A stretch of DNA of 64,000 nucleotides from assembly GCA_036702975.1 (NCBI GenBank), contig DATNPX010000044.1:23774-87773 (forward strand), given 5' to 3'. Position numbers and translations under genes: made by a program. This stretch comes from DATNPX01 sp036702975 (lineage in GTDB: Bacteria > Cyanobacteriota > Vampirovibrionia > Obscuribacterales > Obscuribacteraceae). The notes under the pieces were generated by a model that ran no database searches, was not told where the DNA came from, and saw only the letters and a program-made list of their open reading frames with translations. Below, one piece after another: positions 44,410 to 52,304 of this stretch (the first letter of the stretch is position 1; each line of letters opens with the position of its first letter).

Positions 44410-45933
44410 TTACTTCTGGAAGAAGTTCTTCTTGAAGGTGTTGAGGTGCTCGAGCATATTCTTCTCGTCGTCAGCTGACGGTTTGTCACCTGAATTGAGC
44501 TTGTCTTCGAGGTCTTTAGCCTGAGCGGATAAGTACTTGAACCATTCCGCTTTGAAGCGTGCAATATCTTTTGTATCGACATCATCGAGCACGCCTTTGT
44601 TGGCACCATAAAGGATCGATACCTGCTGAGCCAGCTTGAGAGGCTGATACTGAGCTTGCTTCAAGACTTCGGTCAATTTTTGACCACGGCGAATCTGGTC
44701 TTGCGTTGCTTTATCGAGGTCTGAAGCGAACTGAGCGAAAGCTTCCAGCTCACGGAATTGTGCAAGGTCGAGACGCAGTTTACCGGCAACCAACTTCATC
44801 GCTTTGGTCTGGGCAGATCCACCTACGCGGCTAACCGAGATACCTGCGTTGATAGCAGGGCGTACACCAGCGTAGAACAAGTCTGTTTCCAAAAAGATCT
44901 GACCGTCGGTAATCGAAATTACGTTTGTCGGAATATATGCAGAAACGTCTCCAGCTTGCGTTTCGATAATCGGCAGCGCGGTCAAAGAGCCAGCGCCCAA
45001 CTTGTCTGACAGCTTAGCAGCACGCTCTAGCAAACGGCTATGCAGATAGAAAACGTCTCCAGGATAAGCTTCACGACCTGGTGGACGGCGAAGCAGCAAG
45101 CTCATCGCGCGGTAAGCGGCGGCGTGCTTGGAAAGGTCATCATAGACGCAAAGTGCGTGCATGCCTTTCTTCATGAAATACTCCCCAATTGCTGCCCCTG
45201 CATATGGTGCCAGGAACTGCAAAGCTGGAGCGGAAGTTGCGGGAGCATCCACAATTACTGTGTACTCCATAGCGCCGTGCTCTTCCAAAATCTTCTGAAT
45301 GCGACCGATGTTGGACTCTTTCTGACCGATAGCAACGTAGATACAGATCGGACGATTCGGTTGTGTCTTCTGGTTGATGATTGTATCGATGGCGACGGCA
45401 GTCTTTCCGGTTTGTCTGTCGCCGATGATTAACTCACGCTGACCACGACCGATCGGGATCATACCGTCGATGGCGGCGATACCGGTCATCAAGGGCTCGT
45501 GCACTGATTTTCTTTCGATGATACCGGGAGCCTTAACTTCGATAGGGCTGGTTTCGGTGCATTGAATCGGTCCCTTACCATCGGTTGGCTGACCAATAGG
45601 GTTGACCACACGTCCTAAGAGCGCTTCGCCGACTGGCAAGGAGGCGATTTTGCCGGTCGTTTTAACAGTCATACCTTCGTAAATCTTGCGACCTTCACCG
45701 AGAATCACAACCCCGACGTTGCTCTCTTCCAGGTTCAGCACCATACCGACAGTGCGGTCTTCATCTTCGAATTCGACCAGTTCGCCGGCCATGGCCTTTT
45801 CCATTCCATAAATGCGGGCGATACCATCACCGACCGAAAGCACACTTCCGGTGTTCGTCACGCTCAAAGTCGAACGATACTTTTCGAGCTGCTGTTTCAG
45901 TACTGAGGTAATCTCATCTGGTCGGATTGCCAT
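44410..45933 (-). CDS. atpA: ATP synthase alpha subunit
   Basis: The 507-residue F1 subunit carries the non-catalytic nucleotide-binding P-loop GDRQTGKTA and the arginine-finger stretch SRVGGSAQTKAMK. It forms the hexamer with beta. It lies between atpH and atpG in the usual order, with spacers of 56 and 85 bases. No anomalies are seen. Confidence 0.98.
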   Translation of the reverse strand: MAIRPDEITSVLKQQLEKYRSTLSVTNTGSVLSVGDGIARIYGMEKAMAGELVEFEDEDRTVGMVLNLEESNVGVVILGEGRKIYEGMTVKTTGKIASLPVGEALLGRVVNPIGQPTDGKGPIQCTETSPIEVKAPGIIERKSVHEPLMTGIAAIDGMIPIGRGQRELIIGDRQTGKTAVAIDTIINQKTQPNRPICIYVAIGQKESNIGRIQKILEEHGAMEYTVIVDAPATSAPALQFLAPYAGAAIGEYFMKKGMHALCVYDDLSKHAAAYRAMSLLLRRPPGREAYPGDVFYLHSRLLERAAKLSDKLGAGSLTALPIIETQAGDVSAYIPTNVISITDGQIFLETDLFYAGVRPAINAGISVSRVGGSAQTKAMKLVAGKLRLDLAQFRELEAFAQFASDLDKATQDQIRRGQKLTEVLKQAQYQPLKLAQQVSILYGANKGVLDDVDTKDIARFKAEWFKYLSAQAKDLEDKLNSGDKPSADDEKNMLEHLNTFKKNFFQK

Positions 45934-46018
45934 TTTTCTCTCGCCTCTTTAGTCCCTTTGGTGTTGTCTGTGATACCGGTAAAAATCTTGTCACTATGAC
46001 TTTTGTTTACTACTCTCG

Positions 46019-46570
46019 TTACACCGAGAGCAAAATTCTCTCCATGTTTGCCAGCTTGCCTTTCAAGCTGCCATCTATAACCTGGTCTCCCAATTTGAGA
46101 ACGACGCCACCAAGAAGCGACGGATCGACTTTCACTTCCAGTTCCAGATGACTGCCCACGTGTTCAGCGAGCCTGGCCTTGATATCGGCTAGGGCCGTGT
46201 CGCTCAACTTATCGGCGCATACGAGGCTGGCACTGACGATATTTTTCTTGGCATTCAACAGACTGTGATATTCACGGGTAATGGCTGGCACTAGCGTGAT
46301 TCTGCGCTTATCGAGCAATAGTTCCAACAAACGCAGCGTCAGATCCTGGCAACGTCCGTCGAAAAGCTCCACTAAAACTTTACGTTTTTCTTCCGTTGGA
46401 ATAGATGGATGTTCGAGAATCAACGTCAGTTCCGGACTGGTTTTGAATGCTTCACTAGCCAAATTGAGGTCCTGCATTACGGTGTCGGCGAGCTGACCAC
46501 CAACTTGGTCGGCGAGCTGCAGAATCGCATCTGCATATTGTGCTGCCACCATGCTTGTTTCCGTTTTCAT
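46019..46570 (-). CDS. atpH: ATP synthase delta subunit
   Basis: The 183-residue protein has the helical N-terminal domain (AAQYADAILQLADQVG) and the family C-terminal motif DPSLLGGVVLKLGDQVIDGS. It joins the peripheral stalk (b, b') to the top of F1. Position between atpF and atpA is standard. Confidence 0.95.
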   Translation of the reverse strand: MKTETSMVAAQYADAILQLADQVGGQLADTVMQDLNLASEAFKTSPELTLILEHPSIPTEEKRKVLVELFDGRCQDLTLRLLELLLDKRRITLVPAITREYHSLLNAKKNIVSASLVCADKLSDTALADIKARLAEHVGSHLELEVKVDPSLLGGVVLKLGDQVIDGSLKGKLANMERILLSV

Positions 46571-46608
46571 CGTCCTTCTGGCTCTCTAGTCTGTTCAGTC
46601 GTCTGTGA

Positions 46609-47172
46609 TTATTTTCTGGAGGTTTCCAAATTTGCCGAGAATGTCTGTCCAGGCTCAGACATGCTGTCTAGTTGCTCCATAAATTGGTTGAGCAGTTTGG
46701 CTTTTGCTTCGCCATCCAACAAAGACGGCAAAATCTGTTCAGTCAGTTTGATCGAAGCAGCGGCTGCAGCCTGGCGCAGCTCGGTCACTGCCGACTGACG
46801 CTCGTTAGCTATCTGTTGCTCAATCTTGGTGAGAAGTTGTGCGGCATCGGACTTCGCCTGAGCTTCCATCTGCATCTTCAACTGGTCGGCTAAGTGCCGT
46901 GCATCTGCAAGAATCTGTTTTTGTTCAGCTTCGGCGTTTTCAATGCGCTTCTTTTGTTCGGCGAGGAACTCCTGCCCTTGCCTTTTAGCTTCTGCAGCAT
47001 CAGCTAGCGCGGCTTTAATGCTCTCTTCGCGTTTGACAAAAAGCGGCGGAACGAACTTGTTATAGAGGTAGACCAGCCCGACAACAAGCAAAATCCAGTT
47101 GATCAGGTTGTTTTCGAAAAGCTCCTTGGCCTGATCTAAAAAACCGGCACTTTCGACAGCGAATAAAAACAC
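46609..47172 (-). CDS. atpF: ATP synthase b subunit
   Basis: The 187-residue peripheral-stalk subunit has one N-terminal membrane helix (about 22-42, INWILLVVGLVYLYNKF) followed by a long charged coiled coil. The start is a GTG that overlaps the stop of the preceding b' gene by one base, with GAGGAG eight bases upstream, so the two are translationally coupled. Separate b and b' subunits are typical of cyanobacteria and a few other lineages. Confidence 0.94.
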   Translation of the reverse strand: MFLFAVESAGFLDQAKELFENNLINWILLVVGLVYLYNKFVPPLFVKREESIKAALADAAEAKRQGQEFLAEQKKRIENAEAEQKQILADARHLADQLKMQMEAQAKSDAAQLLTKIEQQIANERQSAVTELRQAAAAASIKLTEQILPSLLDGEAKAKLLNQFMEQLDSMSEPGQTFSANLETSRK

Positions 47173-47648
47173 TATCTGGACTCCTCTAGCGCATGCTTAA
47201 CAACGGAAGCATCGAGATTGACGGTCTGGCTGCTTCCCAACAATTTGTGAACGATGGTCTCAACCAGAACTTTTTCTTCCTCGACCAGTTTCTCGACTAG
47301 CGAGACGCGCTCACCATCTATTTTTGCCTTTTCTGCAGCGACCTTTGACTGACCTTCGTCGTGTAACTTCTTAAGGTCAGCGGTGCGCTGTTTCTGCGCT
47401 TTAGCAGTCGTATCGGCAATCAAAGCTTGCGCTTCGCCGCGAACTTTGCGCAAGTCACGCTCGTATCCCTCAAGCAAGTCTGTCGCTTGTTGGCGGCACG
47501 ACTGGCTTTCAGTGATGTCATCTTTGATGCGTTTTTCGCGCTTAGCGATAACTTCACCGATCGGTTTCAAGAAAACGGTATTCAGCGCTTTCATGAAAGC
47601 GAGAAACATGATCACAAAAATTGGAAGAGTCAGATTTAGTTCAAACAT
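47172..47648 (-). CDS. atpF': ATP synthase b' subunit
   Basis: The 158-residue protein starts with a membrane helix (LPIFVIMFLAFMKALNTVFL) and continues as a Lys/Glu/Ala-rich coiled coil starting KPIGEVIAKREKRI, the b' signature. It pairs with b in a heterodimeric stalk. It follows atpE after a 154-base structured spacer and overlaps atpF by one base. Confidence 0.93.
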   Translation of the reverse strand: MFELNLTLPIFVIMFLAFMKALNTVFLKPIGEVIAKREKRIKDDITESQSCRQQATDLLEGYERDLRKVRGEAQALIADTTAKAQKQRTADLKKLHDEGQSKVAAEKAKIDGERVSLVEKLVEEEKVLVETIVHKLLGSSQTVNLDASVVKHALEESR

Positions 47649-47676
47649 GTTTGTTCACACAGTCTATTGGCCTGGC

Positions 47677-47796
47677 AGAGCCACTCAAGCGCTTTTGCAT
47701 TGAGTGGCTTATACAAAGACACAGGCACCATGAATGCGCACGCGACGCGTGATGCATATGTCTAGCCACTGCGATAACCGTAGGTCTTGCAGTGGC
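47677..47796 (-). promoter_or_regulatory. intercistronic hairpins between atpE and atpF'
   Basis: Three inverted repeats fill the spacer: GCCACTGC/GCAGTGGC (47765-47796) just after the atpE stop, CACGCG-a-CGCGTG (47739-47751), and AGCCACTCAA/TTGAGTGGCT (47679-47709). None has a T-run, so mRNA stabilisation or partial attenuation seems likelier than full termination. Function is inferred. Confidence 0.55.
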
Positions 47797-47802
47797 GCGA
47801 AA

Positions 47803-48096
47803 CTAGATCTTAGTTCCGTAGGTGTAGAGCAGAATCGCGATAACGAAAGCCAACAGTCCGAGAGCCTCCATCAAGGCTGCCAGGATGATTGCGTTCGAGA
47901 GCAATGTTCCGGACATTTCCGGCTGACGGGCCATGCCTTCAAGAGCGCGTGAACCGGCGATTCCGATGCCGATTCCAGGTCCGAATACACCCACAACCGC
48001 AATACCGGAACCAATCAAGGAAGCGGCTTTGATGAGGGTGGTAACGTCGGCGGCTCCTACAGCAGTTCCTGCTTGAGCGATTAGTTGGTGGTCCAC
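47803..48096 (-). CDS. atpE: ATP synthase c subunit (proton type)
   Basis: The 97-residue hairpin protein forms the rotor ring. The polar loop ARQPE and the ion-binding Glu77 in ALMEALGLLAF are present. The residues around Glu77 (Met-Glu-Ala-Leu-Gly) and the lack of a Gln partner in helix 1 point to H+ and not Na+. The N-terminus is about 15 residues longer than usual. Translation starts at a GTG with a strong AAGGAG site. Hairpins downstream and a promoter-like box upstream may give it extra expression. Confidence 0.97.
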   Translation of the reverse strand: MDHQLIAQAGTAVGAADVTTLIKAASLIGSGIAVVGVFGPGIGIGIAGSRALEGMARQPEMSGTLLSNAIILAALMEALGLLAFVIAILLYTYGTKI

Positions 48097-48225
48097 TTAA
48101 TTTCTCCTTACGTCGTTCGTCGTATCTAGTAACCCATTAGCTTTGATTTGAGGATTGGAATCCTCCTGAGAGAAACCGACTTGCGTTCACACGCAAAAAC
48201 AATTGCTCCTGTAGATCTGCCCAAA

Positions 48226-48234
48226 ATTATAACA
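48226..48234 (-). promoter_or_regulatory. extended -10 promoter element upstream of atpE
   Basis: TGTTATAAT on the minus strand, a perfect extended -10, lies 130 bases before the atpE start and 26 bases after the atpB stop. It could drive extra transcription of atpE and the downstream genes. Confidence 0.45.
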
Positions 48235-48260
48235 AGTCGAATTTTGCTTAAAGTCCACGG

Positions 48261-49010
48261 TTAGTGGTGTTCCTTAACGGTTAAACCGATATAAATTGAA
48301 GTCAAAAGTGCAAATACAAATGCCTGAATGCAACCGATAAACAGCTCGAAGCCCATGATGCCTGCCGGCAGAAGAAAGGGACAGATCAAAAGCATCGATC
48401 CGCGCATCAATTCATCAGCGGTGATGACAACCATCAAACGTAGAGCCAGTGTCGATGGGCGAACTATCATATCGAGGATTTCAATAGGCGCCATCGGAGT
48501 GCCGAACAAGATCTTGGCGTAGTGCCCACCGTGCTTCCAGAAACCTGAACCCAGGTATGTGAAAAGTGCGATGAGGGCAAGCCCGCAGGTGACGTTGAAA
48601 TCGGTTGTTGGCGAAGCGATTTCAAACATCTCTTCGTGCAAATCGTTGTTGAGATGCCACCACCCCGGGATATGTTCGAAGATGCGCCAGGGACCCACGC
48701 CTATAAAATTCGCCGTTAACACAAAAATAAAGATTGCGGCAATAAGCGGTAAGAATGTTTTGAAGTGCTGATGCCCTATCTGTTGCTCGGCAAGGTCGTG
48801 AACGAAGGTGTAGAGCCCTTCGAGCATTCCCTGCATTTTGCTGCCTGGACCTTCGACTGCAAGATTTGCAGTTACAGTCGAGCAGACTGCGAGGATACCA
48901 ACCATACAAGTCGCACTTAAAAGAATCGTATCGACGTGTATATCACCGACCAGAGTATGGGGCTCAACACCCGGAACAACTTGGTAAAGGAGAAGATTTT
49001 TTCCTAGCAT
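48261..49010 (-). CDS. atpB: ATP synthase a subunit
   Basis: The 249-residue Fo channel subunit has five or six membrane helices, the conserved NFIGVGPW stretch and the essential Arg191 in STLALRLMVVITADEL. Most a subunits read RLFGN after this Arg; here FGN is replaced by MVV. The last helix region (ALLTSIYIGLTVKEHH) is standard. It lies between atpZ and atpE. The gene is intact, so the change should be tolerated. Confidence 0.94.
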   Translation of the reverse strand: MLGKNLLLYQVVPGVEPHTLVGDIHVDTILLSATCMVGILAVCSTVTANLAVEGPGSKMQGMLEGLYTFVHDLAEQQIGHQHFKTFLPLIAAIFIFVLTANFIGVGPWRIFEHIPGWWHLNNDLHEEMFEIASPTTDFNVTCGLALIALFTYLGSGFWKHGGHYAKILFGTPMAPIEILDMIVRPSTLALRLMVVITADELMRGSMLLICPFLLPAGIMGFELFIGCIQAFVFALLTSIYIGLTVKEHH

Positions 49011-49116
49011 GTTACCTGTTACTTGACAGCAGGCGCCCTAAAACGGGGACAACCTGCGTGAGACTCAGGTGTGCATGATACCAGATGAATTTAAAAGGGC
49101 TGGCCGCCCTTCTTTT

Positions 49117-49353
49117 TCATTTCTTTTCTGCTTCTTTGGCTTTAACGACCATTCTTGCCAACCCTAGAACGACACCTAGAAGCGCCAGGCCGATCGTCAA
49201 AAGCGGCGCACAATGCATCATGTCGTCAAGTTTAGAACCACCCCAGACACCTAGTCCGGCTAAAACAGCGATGGCCAGTACCGATTCGCCAGCGCTTGCC
49301 AGGGCACCGGCAATTTCATTTTTATTATCAGAATCGATCACTTTTTTCGCCAT
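49117..49353 (-). CDS. AtpZ/AtpI-like ATP synthase assembly protein
   Basis: The 78-residue protein has two membrane helices and the family pattern GLGVWGGSKLDDM followed by PLLTIGLALLGVVLGLARMV. AtpZ/AtpI proteins help assemble the c ring or handle Mg2+ and are normally first in ATP synthase operons, as here. A TAATAT box 9-14 bases upstream of the ATG may be the operon's -10 element; no clear ribosome site is seen. Confidence 0.8.
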   Translation of the reverse strand: MAKKVIDSDNKNEIAGALASAGESVLAIAVLAGLGVWGGSKLDDMMHCAPLLTIGLALLGVVLGLARMVVKAKEAEKK

Positions 49354-49720
49354 ATATCGTCATATTACCTGGTTTTCAACGGGTCGGTCACTTAGACCCA
49401 AACTGCACTCACCTCAAACCGAGCATGACACGATCATGATAATGGAAGGGGCGAGGCGCCCGCCGAAGTAGATGCCGCTCATAATCCGCGAAATCGAACT
49501 CGGCCAGTACGTCCCGTAGGCAAGGGCGGCATAGTTCCTTCAGGTTAGGAATTCCAAAAAGCCTAGGGGAATGGACGCTTACTTGTGTAATGGATCGCTG
49601 TAAACTTGGGCATAAGAGGACAGAGGGTTTGATACACTTGTTACTTAACGCTCATCGTTTCAAGGTTTACTAAAAAACTGAACGATTGAATTTAGAAGAG
49701 CTTTCCTGAAGGAGTTGTCA
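49354..49720. other. divergent intergenic region, ATP synthase operon / pspA
   Basis: These 367 bases lie between the divergent atpZ and pspA genes and must hold both promoters. I find the TAATAT box near atpZ (49362-49367, minus strand) and no sigma-54 site in front of pspA. No gene or RNA is visible. Confidence 0.45.
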
Positions 49721-50476
49721 ATGTTTGATCGGCTGGCAAACCTGTTTAAAGCAATGGTTAATGCTTTGATGGGTAAGATGGAAGACCCGGCTATGATGCT
49801 CGAACAGACTTATCAAGATCTGCAATCGAATTTGATTCAGGTCAGACAAGCCGTAGCACAAGCAATCGCCACCGAAAAGCAGCTCGAACAGCAGTTACAA
49901 AAGAACAAAGACCAAGCGGCAACGTGGCAAAACCGCGCGGCGATGGCGGTGCAGCAGAACAATGACGAACTGGCCAAGCAAGCGCTGCAAAGACGCCAAC
50001 AATACGTGCAAGCGGCAGCAGACTTGGAAACCCAACTTGCCTCCCAGCGTCAATCGACCAGCACGCTGCGCCAGAGATTGACTGATTTGGAATCAGAGGT
50101 GCAAAAGGCTTATACAAAGAAACAAGTCTTGATCGCCCGCGACAAAGCGGCGCAGGCAACCACCAAGGCTAACGAAATCCTATCGAAAACAACCTCCTCT
50201 GGCGCTATGTCTGTGATTGAACGCATGGAGACAAAAGTACAGGAGAAAGAAGCCCGTGCCGCTGCCTTGCAGGACCTGAGCGGCGATTCGCTTGAGAAGC
50301 AATTCAAAAACTTCGAGCACAAGACTGACGTCGATATGGAACTTCTGGCACTCAAGCAATCAATGGGTATGGAGAAGCCGAAGTTAGTGGTGGACAATCC
50401 CAAAATGCTGGAGTTGGACCACAAATTAGATGCTGACGCAGTAGACGCTCAAGAAGTCCGCGAGCTTAAAGACTAA
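49721..50476 (+). CDS. pspA: PspA/IM30 family membrane-stress protein
   Basis: The 251-residue protein is almost entirely coiled coil and starts MFDRLANLFKAMVNALMGK, the membrane-binding amphipathic helix of PspA/Vipp1. DPAMMLEQTYQDLQ follows, as is typical. Such proteins form ESCRT-III-like assemblies that protect or shape the inner membrane. Length is between PspA (about 220) and cyanobacterial Vipp1 (about 260). GGAG six bases before the ATG at 49721 fixes the start. No pspF/pspBC genes are adjacent. Confidence 0.93.
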   Translation: MFDRLANLFKAMVNALMGKMEDPAMMLEQTYQDLQSNLIQVRQAVAQAIATEKQLEQQLQKNKDQAATWQNRAAMAVQQNNDELAKQALQRRQQYVQAAADLETQLASQRQSTSTLRQRLTDLESEVQKAYTKKQVLIARDKAAQATTKANEILSKTTSSGAMSVIERMETKVQEKEARAAALQDLSGDSLEKQFKNFEHKTDVDMELLALKQSMGMEKPKLVVDNPKMLELDHKLDADAVDAQEVRELKD

Positions 50477-50642
50477 GAACTAGCTCTAAACCACGCCATT
50501 CGCTTTGCTCAAGCCGAACTATTGCCGGCTATCATGAGCATACCGTGATGTGCTTGCCTGCCAACTGGAGTGCAGCTCGGAGCGAATTCTGCAATCATCA
50601 GTGTGTCAGTATCATATATGGTGTCATCGTCGTCTTTAGTAG

Positions 50643-50730
50643 AACGACGAAGCTGCCGGAACGTCCCGATTACGATTGGACAAACTCGTTTCTAATTGAC
50701 GCAAGAAGACAGATGGTCAGCGAATGCTAG
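50643..50730 (+). pseudogene. C-terminal remnant of a predicted nucleotidyltransferase (tentative)
   Basis: A frame ending at 50730 encodes KLPERPDYDWTNSFLIDARR before its stop. This resembles the C-terminal tail of the same nucleotidyltransferase family as the decayed gene that starts 19 bases later. It has no start codon or ribosome site of its own in that frame. The assignment rests on pattern memory only. Confidence 0.3.
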
Positions 50731-50748
50731 CGATGAAGATCGTTTCGA

Positions 50749-51117
50749 ATGGCTAAAATAGGCTATCCCCACCAACTATCTCAGGCCGTGCCAGACGACA
50801 AGTATCCACTTCTCTTCGCCACCATCAGTGGCGCACATCTTTATGGCTTTCCATCTCCTGATTCTGACTACGACCTTCGAGGTGTTCACGTTTTGCCTCT
50901 GCAGGAGATTGTCGGAATGACCGAGACAGACCATACTGTGACGACGACAAAGTTAGAAGACGGGCTCGAATTGGACCTGGTCACGACATCAAGAAGTTCT
51001 TCAAGTTAATGTTGCACAAAATGGCTATGTCCTAGAGCAGCTATACTCACCGCTTGTGGTGCTGCAGCTACCGCTCTAGACGACTTACTGAAACGAGTAA
51101 GGCTAGGCTGCATATGA
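50749..51117 (+). pseudogene. decayed nucleotidyltransferase (COG3541/RlaP-like)
   Basis: The first frame encodes a nucleotidyltransferase N-terminus with GAHLYGFPSPDSDYDLRGVH (the Gly-Ser/Ala...Asp-x-Asp metal site) and stops at 51009. The homology continues in other frames: HDIKKFFKLMLHK, then NGYVLEQLYSPLVV, and finally ALDDLLKRVRLGCI ending at 51117. That needs at least two frameshifts plus an internal deletion of the middle of a roughly 240-residue protein. The gene is therefore broken. It sits just before an Fpg/Nei-like glycosylase gene. Confidence 0.75.
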
Positions 51118-51148
51118 TAGCAGTGCTCAAATAGGTTAATCTGGAAGA

Positions 51149-52048
51149 ATGCCAGAACTGCCAGACATAGTTGCATACATAGATGCGCTCGAGACTCGCA
51201 TCTTGAATCAGCCTGTGGAACACATTCGATTGCAAAGCATATTTTTGCTTCGCACCGTCGAACCTCCGGTAGAGGCAGCGGAAGGACGAAGAGTTCAAGA
51301 GTTGCGACGTATCGGCAAGCGCATTTGCATCGGGCTGGAAGGAGACCTTTGGCTTGTGCTGCATCTTATGATCGCAGGACGCTTGCATTGGAAAGAGCAT
51401 AGAGCCAAATTAGCCGGCAGGCAGAATCTCGCAGCATTTGATTTTCCCAACGGTTCACTTGTGCTTACTGAAGCAGGTTCGACTCGTCGAGCATCTATGC
51501 ACTTTGTAAGAGGAAAGGACGGTCTGCAATCTGTTGATCCAGGCGGAATAGAGATCTTTTCTGCTGACAAGCAAGCGTTCAAAACTGCACTGCTGGCGGA
51601 TAATCGCACCCTGAAACGGGCTCTTACAGACCCACGCATCTTGAGCGGAATTGGAAACGCTTATTCAGATGAAATTCTGCATGCCGCAAGGCTCTCACCT
51701 ATTCTGCGTACACAAAAACTGACGGAAGAAGAGTGGGAACGCTTGTATACCGCTACGTGTCAGACACTAAAGTTGTGGATGGATAAGCTCTGCGACGAAG
51801 CACAGAAGAGATTTCCCGAAAAAGTAACGGCATTTCGTCCGGATATGGCTGTACATGGGCGATACAACCAACCATGTCCTGTATGTGGTGAAAAGATTCA
51901 ACGTATACGCTATGCAGACAACGAAACAAATTACTGTGCCAAATGTCAAACTGGGGGCAAACTTCTTGCAGACCGTAGCCTTTCACGTTTGCTCAAATCA
52001 GACTGGCCAAAAACTCTTGACGAACTTGAGGCATTGAAGCGGCAGTAA
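51149..52048 (+). CDS. Fpg/Nei-family DNA glycosylase
   Basis: The 299-residue protein begins MPELPDIVAY, placing the catalytic Pro2/Glu3 as in Fpg/Nei enzymes, though most Fpg read PELPEVE. The LHLMIAGRLHW loop, the helix-two-turn-helix (LSGIGNAYSDEIL) and a C-terminal zinc finger CPVCG...CAKCQTGG are present. It would excise oxidised bases and nick the strand. The PELPDIV form is a distinct subgroup whose substrate I cannot state. It follows the decayed nucleotidyltransferase by 31 bases. Confidence 0.88.
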   Translation: MPELPDIVAYIDALETRILNQPVEHIRLQSIFLLRTVEPPVEAAEGRRVQELRRIGKRICIGLEGDLWLVLHLMIAGRLHWKEHRAKLAGRQNLAAFDFPNGSLVLTEAGSTRRASMHFVRGKDGLQSVDPGGIEIFSADKQAFKTALLADNRTLKRALTDPRILSGIGNAYSDEILHAARLSPILRTQKLTEEEWERLYTATCQTLKLWMDKLCDEAQKRFPEKVTAFRPDMAVHGRYNQPCPVCGEKIQRIRYADNETNYCAKCQTGGKLLADRSLSRLLKSDWPKTLDELEALKRQ

Positions 52049-52064
52049 ACACTTGGCGTTAATG

Positions 52065-52111
52065 TTCGTTTGTTCTTTTGTTCGTTTGTTCTTTTGTTCG
52101 TTCGTTCTTTG
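52065..52111 (+). repeat. 16-bp tandem repeat (TTCGTTTGTTCTTTTG)
   Basis: Two perfect copies and a third degenerate one lie just after the glycosylase stop, in the 256-base gap before the lipase-like gene. Pyrimidine-rich; no function is apparent. Confidence 0.85.
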
Positions 52112-52304
52112 GATTGCTTGGGTTCACTGGAACGTCACAACCATAAACAGAGACTAATAAAGCAGGCTAATCAAGCGGCAATAAATAAAAGTTTTACTAG
52201 TCATCCATCAGAACCCAGATGTCAACAGAAGTTCTTTTGTAAAGTGGTAACAGCCAAGCGGTTGAACCCTTTGACCTGCTTGTCCTTAGGGGAAGGGAGT
52301 AAAT

